Source: Bacteroidales bacterium
Lineage (GTDB): Bacteria > Bacteroidota > Bacteroidia > Bacteroidales > UBA932
Direction: 5' to 3'
Length of the DNA: 42,654 bases
Assembly: GCA_017558775.1 (NCBI GenBank)
Contig: JAFYTP010000022.1
Span: forward strand, 1-42,654
The notes under the pieces are model-generated. The model made no database searches, was not told the DNA's origin, and saw only the letters and a program-made list of their open reading frames with translations. Positions 16,033 through 23,411 of the stretch are shown piece by piece. Numbering within the stretch: the first letter of the stretch is position 1; each line of letters begins with the position of its first letter. Position numbers and translations under genes: made by a program.

Positions 16033-16323
16033 TTATTTTTCGAACCGTCTCTCCTTGGCGCGGACAATCTTTTCCTTCATCAGGTCTGCCGCCTCGGTGA
16101 CGGCCTCTTCGAAGGTCTTGGCTTGACGCTCGATCACGAGGTCTTCGCCGGGGAAGCGGGTTTGGAGCCGAGCAACCTTGTTTTCCGGTTCCGGGGAGAG
16201 GGAGAGAGTGACATCAATGTCGCCGAGGTTGTCGAAGAACTTCTCCACCTTGCCGACTTTCTTCTCCACGAAGTCGAGCAGTTTCTGGTCTGCATCGAAT
16301 TTCAGGGACTTCACTTTAATCAT
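16033..16323 (-). CDS. hpf: Short ribosome hibernation promoting factor (HPF/RaiA family)
   Basis: This encodes 96 residues, the length of short HPF/YfiA-type proteins. The pattern LLDFVEKKVGKVEKFF, then IDVTLSLSP, then FEEAVTEAADLMKEKIVRAKER matches the family beta-alpha fold that binds the 30S decoding region and silences ribosomes in stationary phase. It overlaps the end of the recombinase gene by 8 bases and is the last gene before a strong terminator. Confidence 0.92.
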   Translation of the reverse strand: MIKVKSLKFDADQKLLDFVEKKVGKVEKFFDNLGDIDVTLSLSPEPENKVARLQTRFPGEDLVIERQAKTFEEAVTEAADLMKEKIVRAKERRFEK

Positions 16324-17278
16324 TTGAGCCTCCGTTTTTTGCCCTGGGGTGGGCGTTGTTATACACTTTTTTCAGCCGGTCGACGGAGTTGTGCGTGTAC
16401 ACCTGCGTGGCGGCGAGGGACGCGTGTCCGAGCATCTCCTTGATGGAATTCAGGTCGGCGCCGTCATCGAGCAGGGCCGTGGCGACCGTGTGCCTGAGTA
16501 CATGGGGGGATTTCCTCCCGGTGATGCCGTACCCGTCGAGTTCCTCTTTGACCGTCCTGTCCACGTATTCCGGATACAAGGCCTTGCCTTTTTCCGTCAC
16601 GAGGAGCGGACCGTCCGCGGGGCTTGCGCCTCCTCTCATCGACTCAACTGCTTTCAAATATAAGCAAATTTCGTGACAAACTGAAGGGACGACCGGAATT
16701 TCTCGCATTTTGTCACCTTTTCCCCAAACGCGCATCACCTGCCGGGCCGGATCGAACGAATTCACTTTCAGGCCAATGAGTTCCGCCCGCCGGATGCCGA
16801 TTCCGTGCAGCAGGCTGATGATGAGCCGGCGCAGCCGGTGCCGGTAAATCTCCACCGCCGTCTTGTCCTTGGGGGCAGGTCCGTAGCTGAGGAGGATCTC
16901 CAGTTCGTCTTCCCCCGCCCAATGTTCCGTCGCCTCGTAATACGCGTCCATCGACTTTTCCTGATAGTATTCCGGCAGCCGCTTTTCCATCTTGGGGCGC
17001 TTGACGGTCCGGGCGGGATTGGATTTCAGCACGCCCTTCATCATCAGGAACCGGCAGAACCCGCTCAGCACCGACATGTGCTGATGCACTGTCCGAGGTT
17101 TCAGCCCGCGACTCATGCAGTCCGCCTCATACCGCCGCAGCATCGACGGTGTCAGCGAGGCAACTACTTCCCCCTCGGCGAACCGCGAGAAATCCGCCAG
17201 CACATCCCGATAGATGTCCTGCGTCCGCGGCGAATACCGCCGGATGTCCCGGATGTATGTGATATATGAATCAATCAT
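16316..17278 (-). CDS. Tyrosine recombinase XerC/XerD-like
   Basis: This encodes 320 residues with the SAM-like N-terminal DNA-binding domain (about 1-90) and a complete catalytic domain: R163 (GIRRAEL), K187 (GKGDK), H259 and R262 (HVLRH), H285 (LGHAS) and nucleophile Y294 (QVYTH). The size and operon position beside hpf are usual for the chromosomal Xer recombinase of Bacteroidales that resolves chromosome dimers at dif. No flanking att-like repeats or phage genes are seen, so it is not an island integrase. The start overlaps the cca stop as ATGA. Whether it is the XerC or the XerD paralogue cannot be decided here. Confidence 0.9.
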   Translation of the reverse strand: MIDSYITYIRDIRRYSPRTQDIYRDVLADFSRFAEGEVVASLTPSMLRRYEADCMSRGLKPRTVHQHMSVLSGFCRFLMMKGVLKSNPARTVKRPKMEKRLPEYYQEKSMDAYYEATEHWAGEDELEILLSYGPAPKDKTAVEIYRHRLRRLIISLLHGIGIRRAELIGLKVNSFDPARQVMRVWGKGDKMREIPVVPSVCHEICLYLKAVESMRGGASPADGPLLVTEKGKALYPEYVDRTVKEELDGYGITGRKSPHVLRHTVATALLDDGADLNSIKEMLGHASLAATQVYTHNSVDRLKKVYNNAHPRAKNGGSND

Positions 17279-18714
17279 TTAACGGGAGTGAGTCCTAACT
17301 CCGCGGCCTTCTGGCGCATGAGGGCGTCGGCGGCTTCGAAGGTGTTGGGGATGACGCCGTCGAGGATGGCGTCCTTGATGCAATCCTTGATCTGGCCGAT
17401 GAGGTTGCAGGGGCCGATGCCGAAGACTTCCATCACGTAGTCGCCGGTGATGGGGTTCTTCCAGTTGCGGATGGCGTCTTTCTCCTCCACTTCCACCAGC
17501 TTCACCTTCACCAGTTCGAAGTTGCGGTGCAGGCGGGCCACCTTCGCGGGATTCTTGGAGGTGATGTCCGCGTGGCAGAGGAGCATAAGGTCGTCGATGT
17601 CGTCCCCGGCGTCGAACAGGAGGCGGCGGACAGCGGAGTCCGTCACTTCGTCATCGACCAGGGCGATGGGGCGCAGGTGCAGGTTCACGAGCTTCTGCAC
17701 ATACTTCATTTTCTCGTTCAGGGGCATCCGGAGGCGCTCGAAAATCTTCGGAACCATCCGGGCGCCGATGACTTCGTGTCCATGGAAGGTCCAGCCCTGA
17801 CCGGGCACATAGCGCTTGGAGGCGGGCTTGCCGATGTCGTGCAGGAGGGCGGCCCAGCGGAGCCAGAGATTCGGCTCTCCTTCCTCGCTTTCCGCCACAT
17901 TGTCAAGCACTTGCAGTGTATGGGAGAAGTTTTCCTTATGGCCCTTTCCTTCCACCGTTTCCACGCCCTTGAGCAGGGTCAGCTGCGGGAGGAACTGCTC
18001 CAGCAGGCCCGTCTCGTCCATCAGGCGGAACGCCATCGAGGGCTTCCGGGTGACGAGCATCTTGTTCACTTCCTCCACAATGCGCTCGGAGGAAAGGATC
18101 TTCATCCGGTCGGCCATCTTCTTCATCGCTTCCAAGGATTCCGGGACGATGGTGAAGGTTTGTTCAGGGGTCGATAACTGTGCGGCGAACCGGATGGCGC
18201 GGAGCATCCGCAGCGGGTCGTCGCTATAAGTCTGTTCGGGCTGGAGCGGGGTGCGGATGATGCCGGCGGCAAGGTCGCGGATACCGCCGAACGGATCGAC
18301 CAAAGCGCCGAAATCCTCCTTGCACAGGCTGAAAGCCATCGCGTTGATGGTGAAATCCCGCCGCAGCTGATCCTCTTCCAGCGTACCGTCCTCGACGATG
18401 GGTTTCCGGGAATCGCGGTTGTAGGACTCCTTGCGGGCGCCCACGAACTCCACCTCGATGCCCTTGTAATGGAGCATCGCGGTGCCGAAGTTCTTGAATA
18501 CGCTCACGTTGGTATGGACCTTGGCGGCGACGGCTTCGGCGAGGGCGATGCCGCTCCCCTCCACGACGATGTCGATGTCCGTATTGGGACGGCCCAGGAA
18601 GCAGTCGCGGACGTAACCGCCGATGACGAAGGCGCGGACGCCCAGCTCGGCCGCCACGTCGGACACCAGTTGGAAAACCGGCGCGTCCAGATAGCCACTC
18701 GTTATCGTCGGCAT
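17275..18714 (-). CDS. cca: CCA tRNA nucleotidyltransferase with HD domain
   Basis: This encodes 479 residues. The nucleotidyltransferase head shows GGYVRD (about 32-37) and the metal-binding DID (46-48). The neck has DPFGGIRDL and [17 protein letters not shown], and an HD phosphohydrolase motif ALLHDIGKP lies near residue 290. It adds or repairs the 3' CCA of tRNAs. That suits this genome, since one lysine tRNA in the window lacks an encoded CCA. The ATG at 18714 gives the family N-terminus; the extra 59 codons upstream lie inside the neighbouring gene in another frame and read as low-complexity glycine-rich sequence. The gene overlaps the HsdR-N-type gene by 13 bases and the recombinase gene by 4. 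Confidence 0.93.
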   Translation of the reverse strand: MPTITSGYLDAPVFQLVSDVAAELGVRAFVIGGYVRDCFLGRPNTDIDIVVEGSGIALAEAVAAKVHTNVSVFKNFGTAMLHYKGIEVEFVGARKESYNRDSRKPIVEDGTLEEDQLRRDFTINAMAFSLCKEDFGALVDPFGGIRDLAAGIIRTPLQPEQTYSDDPLRMLRAIRFAAQLSTPEQTFTIVPESLEAMKKMADRMKILSSERIVEEVNKMLVTRKPSMAFRLMDETGLLEQFLPQLTLLKGVETVEGKGHKENFSHTLQVLDNVAESEEGEPNLWLRWAALLHDIGKPASKRYVPGQGWTFHGHEVIGARMVPKIFERLRMPLNEKMKYVQKLVNLHLRPIALVDDEVTDSAVRRLLFDAGDDIDDLMLLCHADITSKNPAKVARLHRNFELVKVKLVEVEEKDAIRNWKNPITGDYVMEVFGIGPCNLIGQIKDCIKDAILDGVIPNTFEAADALMRQKAAELGLTPVK

Positions 18715-19112
18715 AACATATCCTCCCAAAGCGGGGCCTTTTCCACGAAGGTGAAACCCTCCGCGCCCCGTTCGAACATAAACGTCTTCAAACCGTTGGT
18801 AATCACGATATAACGCACGTCCAGCGCATTGTTGTACCGGATGGCCTGATCCACCACTTCCTGCGACAGCTCCACCTCCGGCCGCTTGCATTCCACGACC
18901 AGGAGCGGGTGCGCCTGCCGGTCATACACGACGATATCGGCGCGGTAATCCATCCCGTTCCACTCGAGGGAAACCTCGCTGCCCATCATGTGCTCGGGCA
19001 CCTTCATCCCCTCGTGCAGCACGGATATGAACCACTGCCTGACCTCCTCCTCGGGGGTCAGCCGGACGCTCTTTTTCCGGAGCGGGTCCCAAACCATATC
19101 GCTGTGAATCAT
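18702..19112 (-). CDS. Stand-alone HsdR-N-type PD-(D/E)XK fold protein
   Basis: This encodes 136 residues resembling the type I restriction enzyme R subunit N-terminal domain family (HSDR_N_2). An intact nuclease-like motif is visible: ADIVVYD supplies the aspartate and LLVVECKRP the E-x-K. No helicase region follows and no hsdM or hsdS gene is nearby, so it is not a restriction enzyme. Proteins like this are common in Bacteroidota beside housekeeping genes; the role is unknown. The ATG at 19112 is preferred over a TTG three codons upstream, because a TACCTTTG box covers that TTG. It is the first gene of the operon that continues into cca, xer and hpf. Confidence 0.8.
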   Translation of the reverse strand: MIHSDMVWDPLRKKSVRLTPEEEVRQWFISVLHEGMKVPEHMMGSEVSLEWNGMDYRADIVVYDRQAHPLLVVECKRPEVELSQEVVDQAIRYNNALDVRYIVITNGLKTFMFERGAEGFTFVEKAPLWEDMLCRR

Positions 19113-19118
19113 ACCGTG

Positions 19119-19126
19119 CAAAGGTA
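19119..19126 (-). promoter_or_regulatory. -7 box of the HsdR-N/cca/xer/hpf operon
   Basis: On the minus strand TACCTTTG, an exact TAnnTTTG, ends 6 bases before the ATG at 19112. No good -33 TTTG is visible, as the position is taken by the palindromic repeat at 19139-19164. A leaderless or nearly leaderless transcript is predicted. Confidence 0.55.
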
Positions 19127-19138
19127 GTAAGAAAAAAC

Positions 19139-19164
19139 GTCATTCCGGGCTTGACCCGGAATCT
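19139..19164 (+). repeat. 26-base palindromic repeat, copy A (intergenic)
   Basis: This copy begins GTCAT and ends ATCT, with an 8-bp perfect stem ATTCCGGG/CCCGGAAT around a 5-base loop. Its last two bases form part of the TAG stop codon of the SGNH hydrolase gene. On the minus strand the stem is followed by GACG and six T, so it probably also acts as a terminator for the nine-gene lipid operon. It shares its ends and length with the copies at 25037-25062 and 27801-27826. Confidence 0.8.
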
Positions 19165-20245
19165 ATTTATGTGCCTTGCGCAAAGCCTTCTTTATCACCG
19201 GCAGCACCAAATCCACATACCGCTTCATTCCCAAATCCGTCAGGTGGATGGTGTCGGCGGTGGATTCCCCGTCGGGCTCCGTCATCTTGGCGGCCGGGAT
19301 GAAGTAAATCTGCTTCTCGCCCTGCTTCTTCAGGCGCTCGAACAGGGCCTTCTGCTCGATGTTCTTCTCCTCCACTTCCCTCCGGATCTCGCTATCGAAC
19401 AGCGTGTGCGGAAAGATGACATCCTCGATGAAAATGACCGGCACGTCGGGGTGCGCGTCGCGGAGGATGCGGAAGAATTCCTCACCGTGTTCCTTGATCA
19501 TCGGCGCATGGGCATTCGGTGCGTAATCCAATACGAACACGCCCGGATCGGGCACGGAGGCCATCAGGCGGGCGATTTCCAGATCCAGCAGGGCGTTCCC
19601 GCTGAATCCCAAGTTGATGACTTCGCGGTCCAGTGCGCGGGCGATCATGTTCGTATGGGCCATGCCCGGACGGCTCGCGCTGCACCCCTGCAGGATGCTT
19701 GTGCCGTACATCACGATCGGGCGCTCCTGCTTCGGGCTGTTGACGCGGGAAGGCTCCAGGGTCGCCCCCTCATCGACACCGATTTCGAGTTTGTCGATGC
19801 CGTCATACAGCGACAGATAAAGCATGTACTCACGGGGTTCGGCGGTCATGTTCTTGACCAGGCAGTCTGTCGATGTCTTCTCCCGCGAAGGCCGTCCGAC
19901 GCCAGCGGGTTTCCATTGACCATCGACCAAAATATAGAGGTCCAGCCCTCGGACGCCGGTCGGGTTCATGTTCGACAGCCAGCTCTCGTAGGTCGATGTC
20001 CACCGCGCATGGATGGAGGTGGAGTTCGACCGGAACCGGATGTACAGGCCGGCACTCTGGGTGCCCAGCCGCCACACGGGAGCGCGGGAAACGCCTTCCA
20101 GCTCCGCGGGCAGACGCTGATAGCGGGTTTTCGTGGCCTCGGAAGCCTTTCCATACACATGGAAGGCCGATGCGTCGGTGAATACCTGGGCGGAAAGCGT
20201 CTGGCCCAGCAAGGCCAGCGCGAGGAGGATGGTCAGTTTCTTCAT
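19163..20245 (-). CDS. Secreted SGNH/GDSL hydrolase with GxDLY domain
   Basis: This encodes 360 residues with a signal peptide ending near LSAQ (residue 20). An N-terminal beta domain with the GLDLY signature (100-104) is followed by an SGNH hydrolase domain: the nucleophile Ser183 in GTSILQG, a GFSGN block (213-217) with Gly and Asn, a further NAH block (244-246), and D331 with H334 in DTIHL. All catalytic residues are present. These two-domain enzymes act as carbohydrate or lipid esterases in the periplasm or outside the cell; the substrate is not known. It is the last gene of the envelope-lipid operon, its ATG sharing one base with the upstream TAA. The stop codon is partly built from palindromic repeat copy A. 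Confidence 0.87.
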   Translation of the reverse strand: MKKLTILLALALLGQTLSAQVFTDASAFHVYGKASEATKTRYQRLPAELEGVSRAPVWRLGTQSAGLYIRFRSNSTSIHARWTSTYESWLSNMNPTGVRGLDLYILVDGQWKPAGVGRPSREKTSTDCLVKNMTAEPREYMLYLSLYDGIDKLEIGVDEGATLEPSRVNSPKQERPIVMYGTSILQGCSASRPGMAHTNMIARALDREVINLGFSGNALLDLEIARLMASVPDPGVFVLDYAPNAHAPMIKEHGEEFFRILRDAHPDVPVIFIEDVIFPHTLFDSEIRREVEEKNIEQKALFERLKKQGEKQIYFIPAAKMTEPDGESTADTIHLTDLGMKRYVDLVLPVIKKALRKAHK

Positions 20246-21315
20246 TATGACAGCGGTCCTGCGTAAATCTTCAAGACAATGGGACGGATATTCTCCGGGA
20301 CGGCGTTCAGATGCGCCTCAAAGGCGGCTTTTTCCGCCTCCGTATAGCCGCCGGATTCGGTCCCGGTCAGCATATCGTAAGCAATGCGGTTGTTCGGCCA
20401 AATCTTGTACCCGGCCTGGATGCGACGGTCGATGAGGTTCGCCGTCTCGCGGCAGAACGCGTTGAGCGGAAGCTCCTTCCAAGGCGCGAGATCCTCCGGT
20501 TTCACAGGCTCGCACACCGTGTAATGCACCCGGCCCTTGGGCTGGGTGACGCCGGCGAGAATGCTGTGCAGGTCTTCGCCGGGCCGTTTCTCGTAGTGCC
20601 CGTCGCGCTCCAGGGCGGCCAGTTCCGCCGCCTTCAGCACATCGCAAGGCTCCCACTCATAGGACACGACCAGCGGGACGATATTCAGGTCCACAATGTC
20701 CCCCGCCATGGAGAACATCTTGATGATGCCCTGGTCCGTCGCGTCCACCCCGTCCTTGGTCCGCCCGTTGCGCTGGGCAATCCAGATCGACTCTCCCTTT
20801 TCCGTGATGGTCCAGCGGATATACTCCGACAGGCGGATCGAACTCCGCAGGAACTCCCGCGGGGAGGAAACGGTCGTCGGCCTTTCCACCTTAAACATCT
20901 TGTTGGACTTGCCAAAATCCACCACCAGGCCGCCCTGCATCAGGTTGGCCCCGAAGGTGATCTCGGAAGGCTTGAGCCCCGCGCGGTGCAGCAGCACCTG
21001 GAAGAAAGTGGCGTCCAGCGTGATGTCGCGGTGGTTGGAGACGAACAGGTAGCTCTTGGCCGGATCCAGCCGCTCCATGCCTTCCACGGTCACGCCGTCC
21101 GTCGATTTCTTCATCACGGACTCGACCACCGTCGTCATGAACCGGACCTGGAACTCCTCCACGGTATGGCAGGAGGTCAGCAGGGAGGCCACCGCCTCGA
21201 ACGGCTGGTCCGGGAACAGGTAGCCGCACACCACCCGGAACTCCGGATAGGAGACGATCCGCTGCATCGCGGCAGGGATCTCCGCGTCGGTATAGGGTCG
21301 GATATCGTCAAACAT
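20245..21315 (-). CDS. LPLAT-fold acyltransferase (PlsC-like)
   Basis: This encodes 356 residues with the lysophospholipid acyltransferase fold: SNHRDITLD as block I, a FGKSNKMFKVER region, and QRNGRTKDG in the place of the FPEGTRS block. The spacing in block I is H then five residues then D if the last Asp is used, or HxD if the first is, rather than the usual HX4D. Such variants occur in a Bacteroidetes family annotated as 1-acyl-sn-glycerol-3-phosphate acyltransferase-like. It probably attaches an acyl or aryl-acyl group to a lipid acceptor at the inner membrane. Its start overlaps the PaaK-like ligase gene by 8 bases. Confidence 0.82.
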   Translation of the reverse strand: MFDDIRPYTDAEIPAAMQRIVSYPEFRVVCGYLFPDQPFEAVASLLTSCHTVEEFQVRFMTTVVESVMKKSTDGVTVEGMERLDPAKSYLFVSNHRDITLDATFFQVLLHRAGLKPSEITFGANLMQGGLVVDFGKSNKMFKVERPTTVSSPREFLRSSIRLSEYIRWTITEKGESIWIAQRNGRTKDGVDATDQGIIKMFSMAGDIVDLNIVPLVVSYEWEPCDVLKAAELAALERDGHYEKRPGEDLHSILAGVTQPKGRVHYTVCEPVKPEDLAPWKELPLNAFCRETANLIDRRIQAGYKIWPNNRIAYDMLTGTESGGYTEAEKAAFEAHLNAVPENIRPIVLKIYAGPLS

Positions 21316-22606
21316 GCTTCGGTCGTTTATCGATGAATTTCACGGGCTTGCGGGATTTCGCAGGATAGAGGACGGCGGCGATTTCCGGGGCGGGATGGAT
21401 CTCGATGCGCGGCGCCACGCGGATGCGGGAGCGGAAACGGTCCTTGAGGTCCTTCACCGCGTCGAACTCGGGCTCGTACTTAAGGCTCAGCTTCACGATG
21501 ACATCGTCCGTGCCGGCGTCGCTTTCCTCCACCACGACCACATAGTTCTCGACATAATCGGTATTGTCCAGCACGTCGTTGACTGCCGGCGGATACAGGG
21601 TGGTACCCTTGAGCTTGATCATGTTGTTCTTGCGGCCCACGAGCGGAGTCAGGCGGTACGACCAGCGGCCGCACTGGCACTGCTCGGTCACCTTCGCCGC
21701 CATATCGCCCGTGCGGAAGCGCAGAAGCGGCATTCCCTCTACGCCCAGGGTGGTGATGACGATCTCGCCCACTTCCCCGTCGGGTACCGGCATATTGTCC
21801 TCGCCGATGATTTCCACGATGATGAGTTCCGGATGGACATGCCCGCCGCAGCCGTAGGGACACTCGGAGAAGGTCGCGCCCATCTCGGTGGAAGAATAGG
21901 TCGCGAAAAGGTCCACGTCCCATTTCTCCTTGATCCGCTTGCCAAGCAGGTTCAGCTCGAAATGCTGGTCCCGCATGCCCTCGCCGATGCCGATGATGCG
22001 CCGCACCGAGGAGTTCTTATAGTCGATGCCGTGCTCCTCCGCATACTGAATGAGGCGGAGAATGAAGGACGGGACGCACATGATCGTATCCGGCTTCAGA
22101 CGCAGGATGGTATCCCACTGTAATTCCGGAATACCGTTGCCCACGCGGATGATGCTGGCGCCCAACGACCTGATACCCAGGAAGTAGGCCAATCCCGCCA
22201 TGAAGCGCTTGTCGATGGTGGTCATCAGCTGGACAATGTCCCCGGGCTTCACCCCGGCGCAGGCGAACGACTTCTTCTCGTTATAAGCCAGCCGGTCCAG
22301 GTCCTTGTCCGTGCAACCGAAGGTCACGGGATCCCCGAGGGTGCCGGAGGTGGTCACGTAGTCCACGATCTTCTCCTTCGGACAGCACAGGAAATCGTCG
22401 TTGAACAGCTGCAGGTCCTTCTTCTCGGTGAAGGGGATCTTCACCAGGTCCTCCAGCGTCTTGATCTTCGTAATGTCGATATGGTAGCTGTCGAACATCC
22501 GCTGATAGTACTTCGAATGTTCCGCCAGGTACCGCAAGGCCTCCGCCAGGAGACCTTCCTGATAGGCCTTGATAACCTCGGGCCTTTCAAACTCAATGTC
22601 TGCCAT
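21308..22606 (-). CDS. Phenylacetate-CoA ligase-like AMP-forming enzyme
   Basis: This encodes 432 residues of the adenylate-forming superfamily, closest in layout to PaaK. It shows a TSGTLGDPV phosphate-binding loop near residue 86, YSSTEMGATFSECP, then the FRTGD and GRKNNMIKLKGTTLYP motifs of the hinge and C-terminal domain. A cysteine cluster (CPYGCGG and CQCGRW) is typical of PaaK-like proteins and may bind a metal. It should activate a carboxylic acid, likely aromatic, as an acyl-adenylate and pass it to CoA or a carrier protein. In aryl polyene-type clusters such ligases load the aromatic starter; here that role is inferred from neighbours. It overlaps the esterase gene by 14 bases. Confidence 0.88.
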   Translation of the reverse strand: MADIEFERPEVIKAYQEGLLAEALRYLAEHSKYYQRMFDSYHIDITKIKTLEDLVKIPFTEKKDLQLFNDDFLCCPKEKIVDYVTTSGTLGDPVTFGCTDKDLDRLAYNEKKSFACAGVKPGDIVQLMTTIDKRFMAGLAYFLGIRSLGASIIRVGNGIPELQWDTILRLKPDTIMCVPSFILRLIQYAEEHGIDYKNSSVRRIIGIGEGMRDQHFELNLLGKRIKEKWDVDLFATYSSTEMGATFSECPYGCGGHVHPELIIVEIIGEDNMPVPDGEVGEIVITTLGVEGMPLLRFRTGDMAAKVTEQCQCGRWSYRLTPLVGRKNNMIKLKGTTLYPPAVNDVLDNTDYVENYVVVVEESDAGTDDVIVKLSLKYEPEFDAVKDLKDRFRSRIRVAPRIEIHPAPEIAAVLYPAKSRKPVKFIDKRPKHV

Positions 22607-23411
22607 AATCTATCTCTTCTATCCAATCGAGGAAGGCAGCCTGCCACTGGGCCGTCTCTTCCGTAAACTTCTCTTTATCAGCGCCGAACCCGTGCCCGCC
22701 GACATGGTATCGAACATACCGGTGCGGTACGCCCTTTTCCGTGAGCGCGGCGTCCAGGAGGTCCGAATTCCGGGGATCCACCACCGGATCGTCGTCGCAG
22801 CGCAGCAGGAACACCGGCGGCGTGTCCGGCCGGACATGCCTTTCCAACGACAGCGAATCCCGCAACGCGTGGTTGCCCGTATGCCCGTCCCCCAGCAGGC
22901 CTCTCCGGGACCGCTTGTGGGTGCAGGGCTCCCGCATCGATACAACCGGATATACCGCGGCGGCAAAATCCGGGCGGAGGTCGATGCCATCGGCCTTTCC
23001 GGTGAAATCCGTCTCGAAGAACTCCGCGGCCGTCATCACCAGATGTCCGCCGGCGGAAAAGCCCATTACGCCCACCGGGCCGTCAAACTGCTCTCGGACC
23101 AGCCTGATTGCTCCTTGCAGGTCGGCGATCATATCGGGATGGCGGTTGCCGCCGAAAAGGGCCCGCAGATGGAAAGCGAAATTCCACCAGCCGCCTGTCC
23201 GGTAATGCAGCACATAAGCGGCGATTCCATTGGAAACGAGCCATTCAGCCACCAGGCTTCCCTCCCCTTCCTTGTCCAGCCAGAAATAGCTGCCGCCCGG
23301 GCACACGACCACCGCGGCCTTCGGCGTGCCTTCCGGCTGGAAGACCTTCACCGTCTGGGCCCGTAGGACCGTGCAGAGCAGCAAGAGAACTATGACTAGA
23401 AACTTCCTCAT
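22593..23411 (-). CDS. Secreted alpha/beta hydrolase (esterase, BD-FAE/AXE-like)
   Basis: This encodes 272 residues with a signal peptide ending near LRAQ (residue 19). An alpha/beta hydrolase core follows: the oxyanion segment CPGGSYFWL, nucleophile Ser119 in GFSAGG, an Asp in DDDPVVDPRNS and a His in VGGHGFG. The MREPCTHKRSRRGLLG stretch resembles secreted acetyl-ester and xylan-ester hydrolases. It is probably an esterase of the periplasm, perhaps releasing or remodelling the exported lipid. The ATG at 23411 is chosen because it overlaps the upstream stop as ATGA and gives a clean signal peptide; a TTG four codons earlier is weaker. A TATATTTG just upstream is coding in the preceding gene, and its promoter role is doubtful. 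Confidence 0.85.
   Translation of the reverse strand: MRKFLVIVLLLLCTVLRAQTVKVFQPEGTPKAAVVVCPGGSYFWLDKEGEGSLVAEWLVSNGIAAYVLHYRTGGWWNFAFHLRALFGGNRHPDMIADLQGAIRLVREQFDGPVGVMGFSAGGHLVMTAAEFFETDFTGKADGIDLRPDFAAAVYPVVSMREPCTHKRSRRGLLGDGHTGNHALRDSLSLERHVRPDTPPVFLLRCDDDPVVDPRNSDLLDAALTEKGVPHRYVRYHVGGHGFGADKEKFTEETAQWQAAFLDWIEEIDYGRH

Noticed and set aside
16316-17278. Integrase of a mobile element
   Set aside because: No att-like direct repeats, tRNA target, phage or conjugation genes are nearby, and the gene is embedded in a cca/hpf operon.
18702-19112. Type I restriction-modification system
   Set aside because: Only the N-terminal nuclease-like fold is present; there is no helicase part, hsdM or hsdS, and the neighbours are housekeeping genes.
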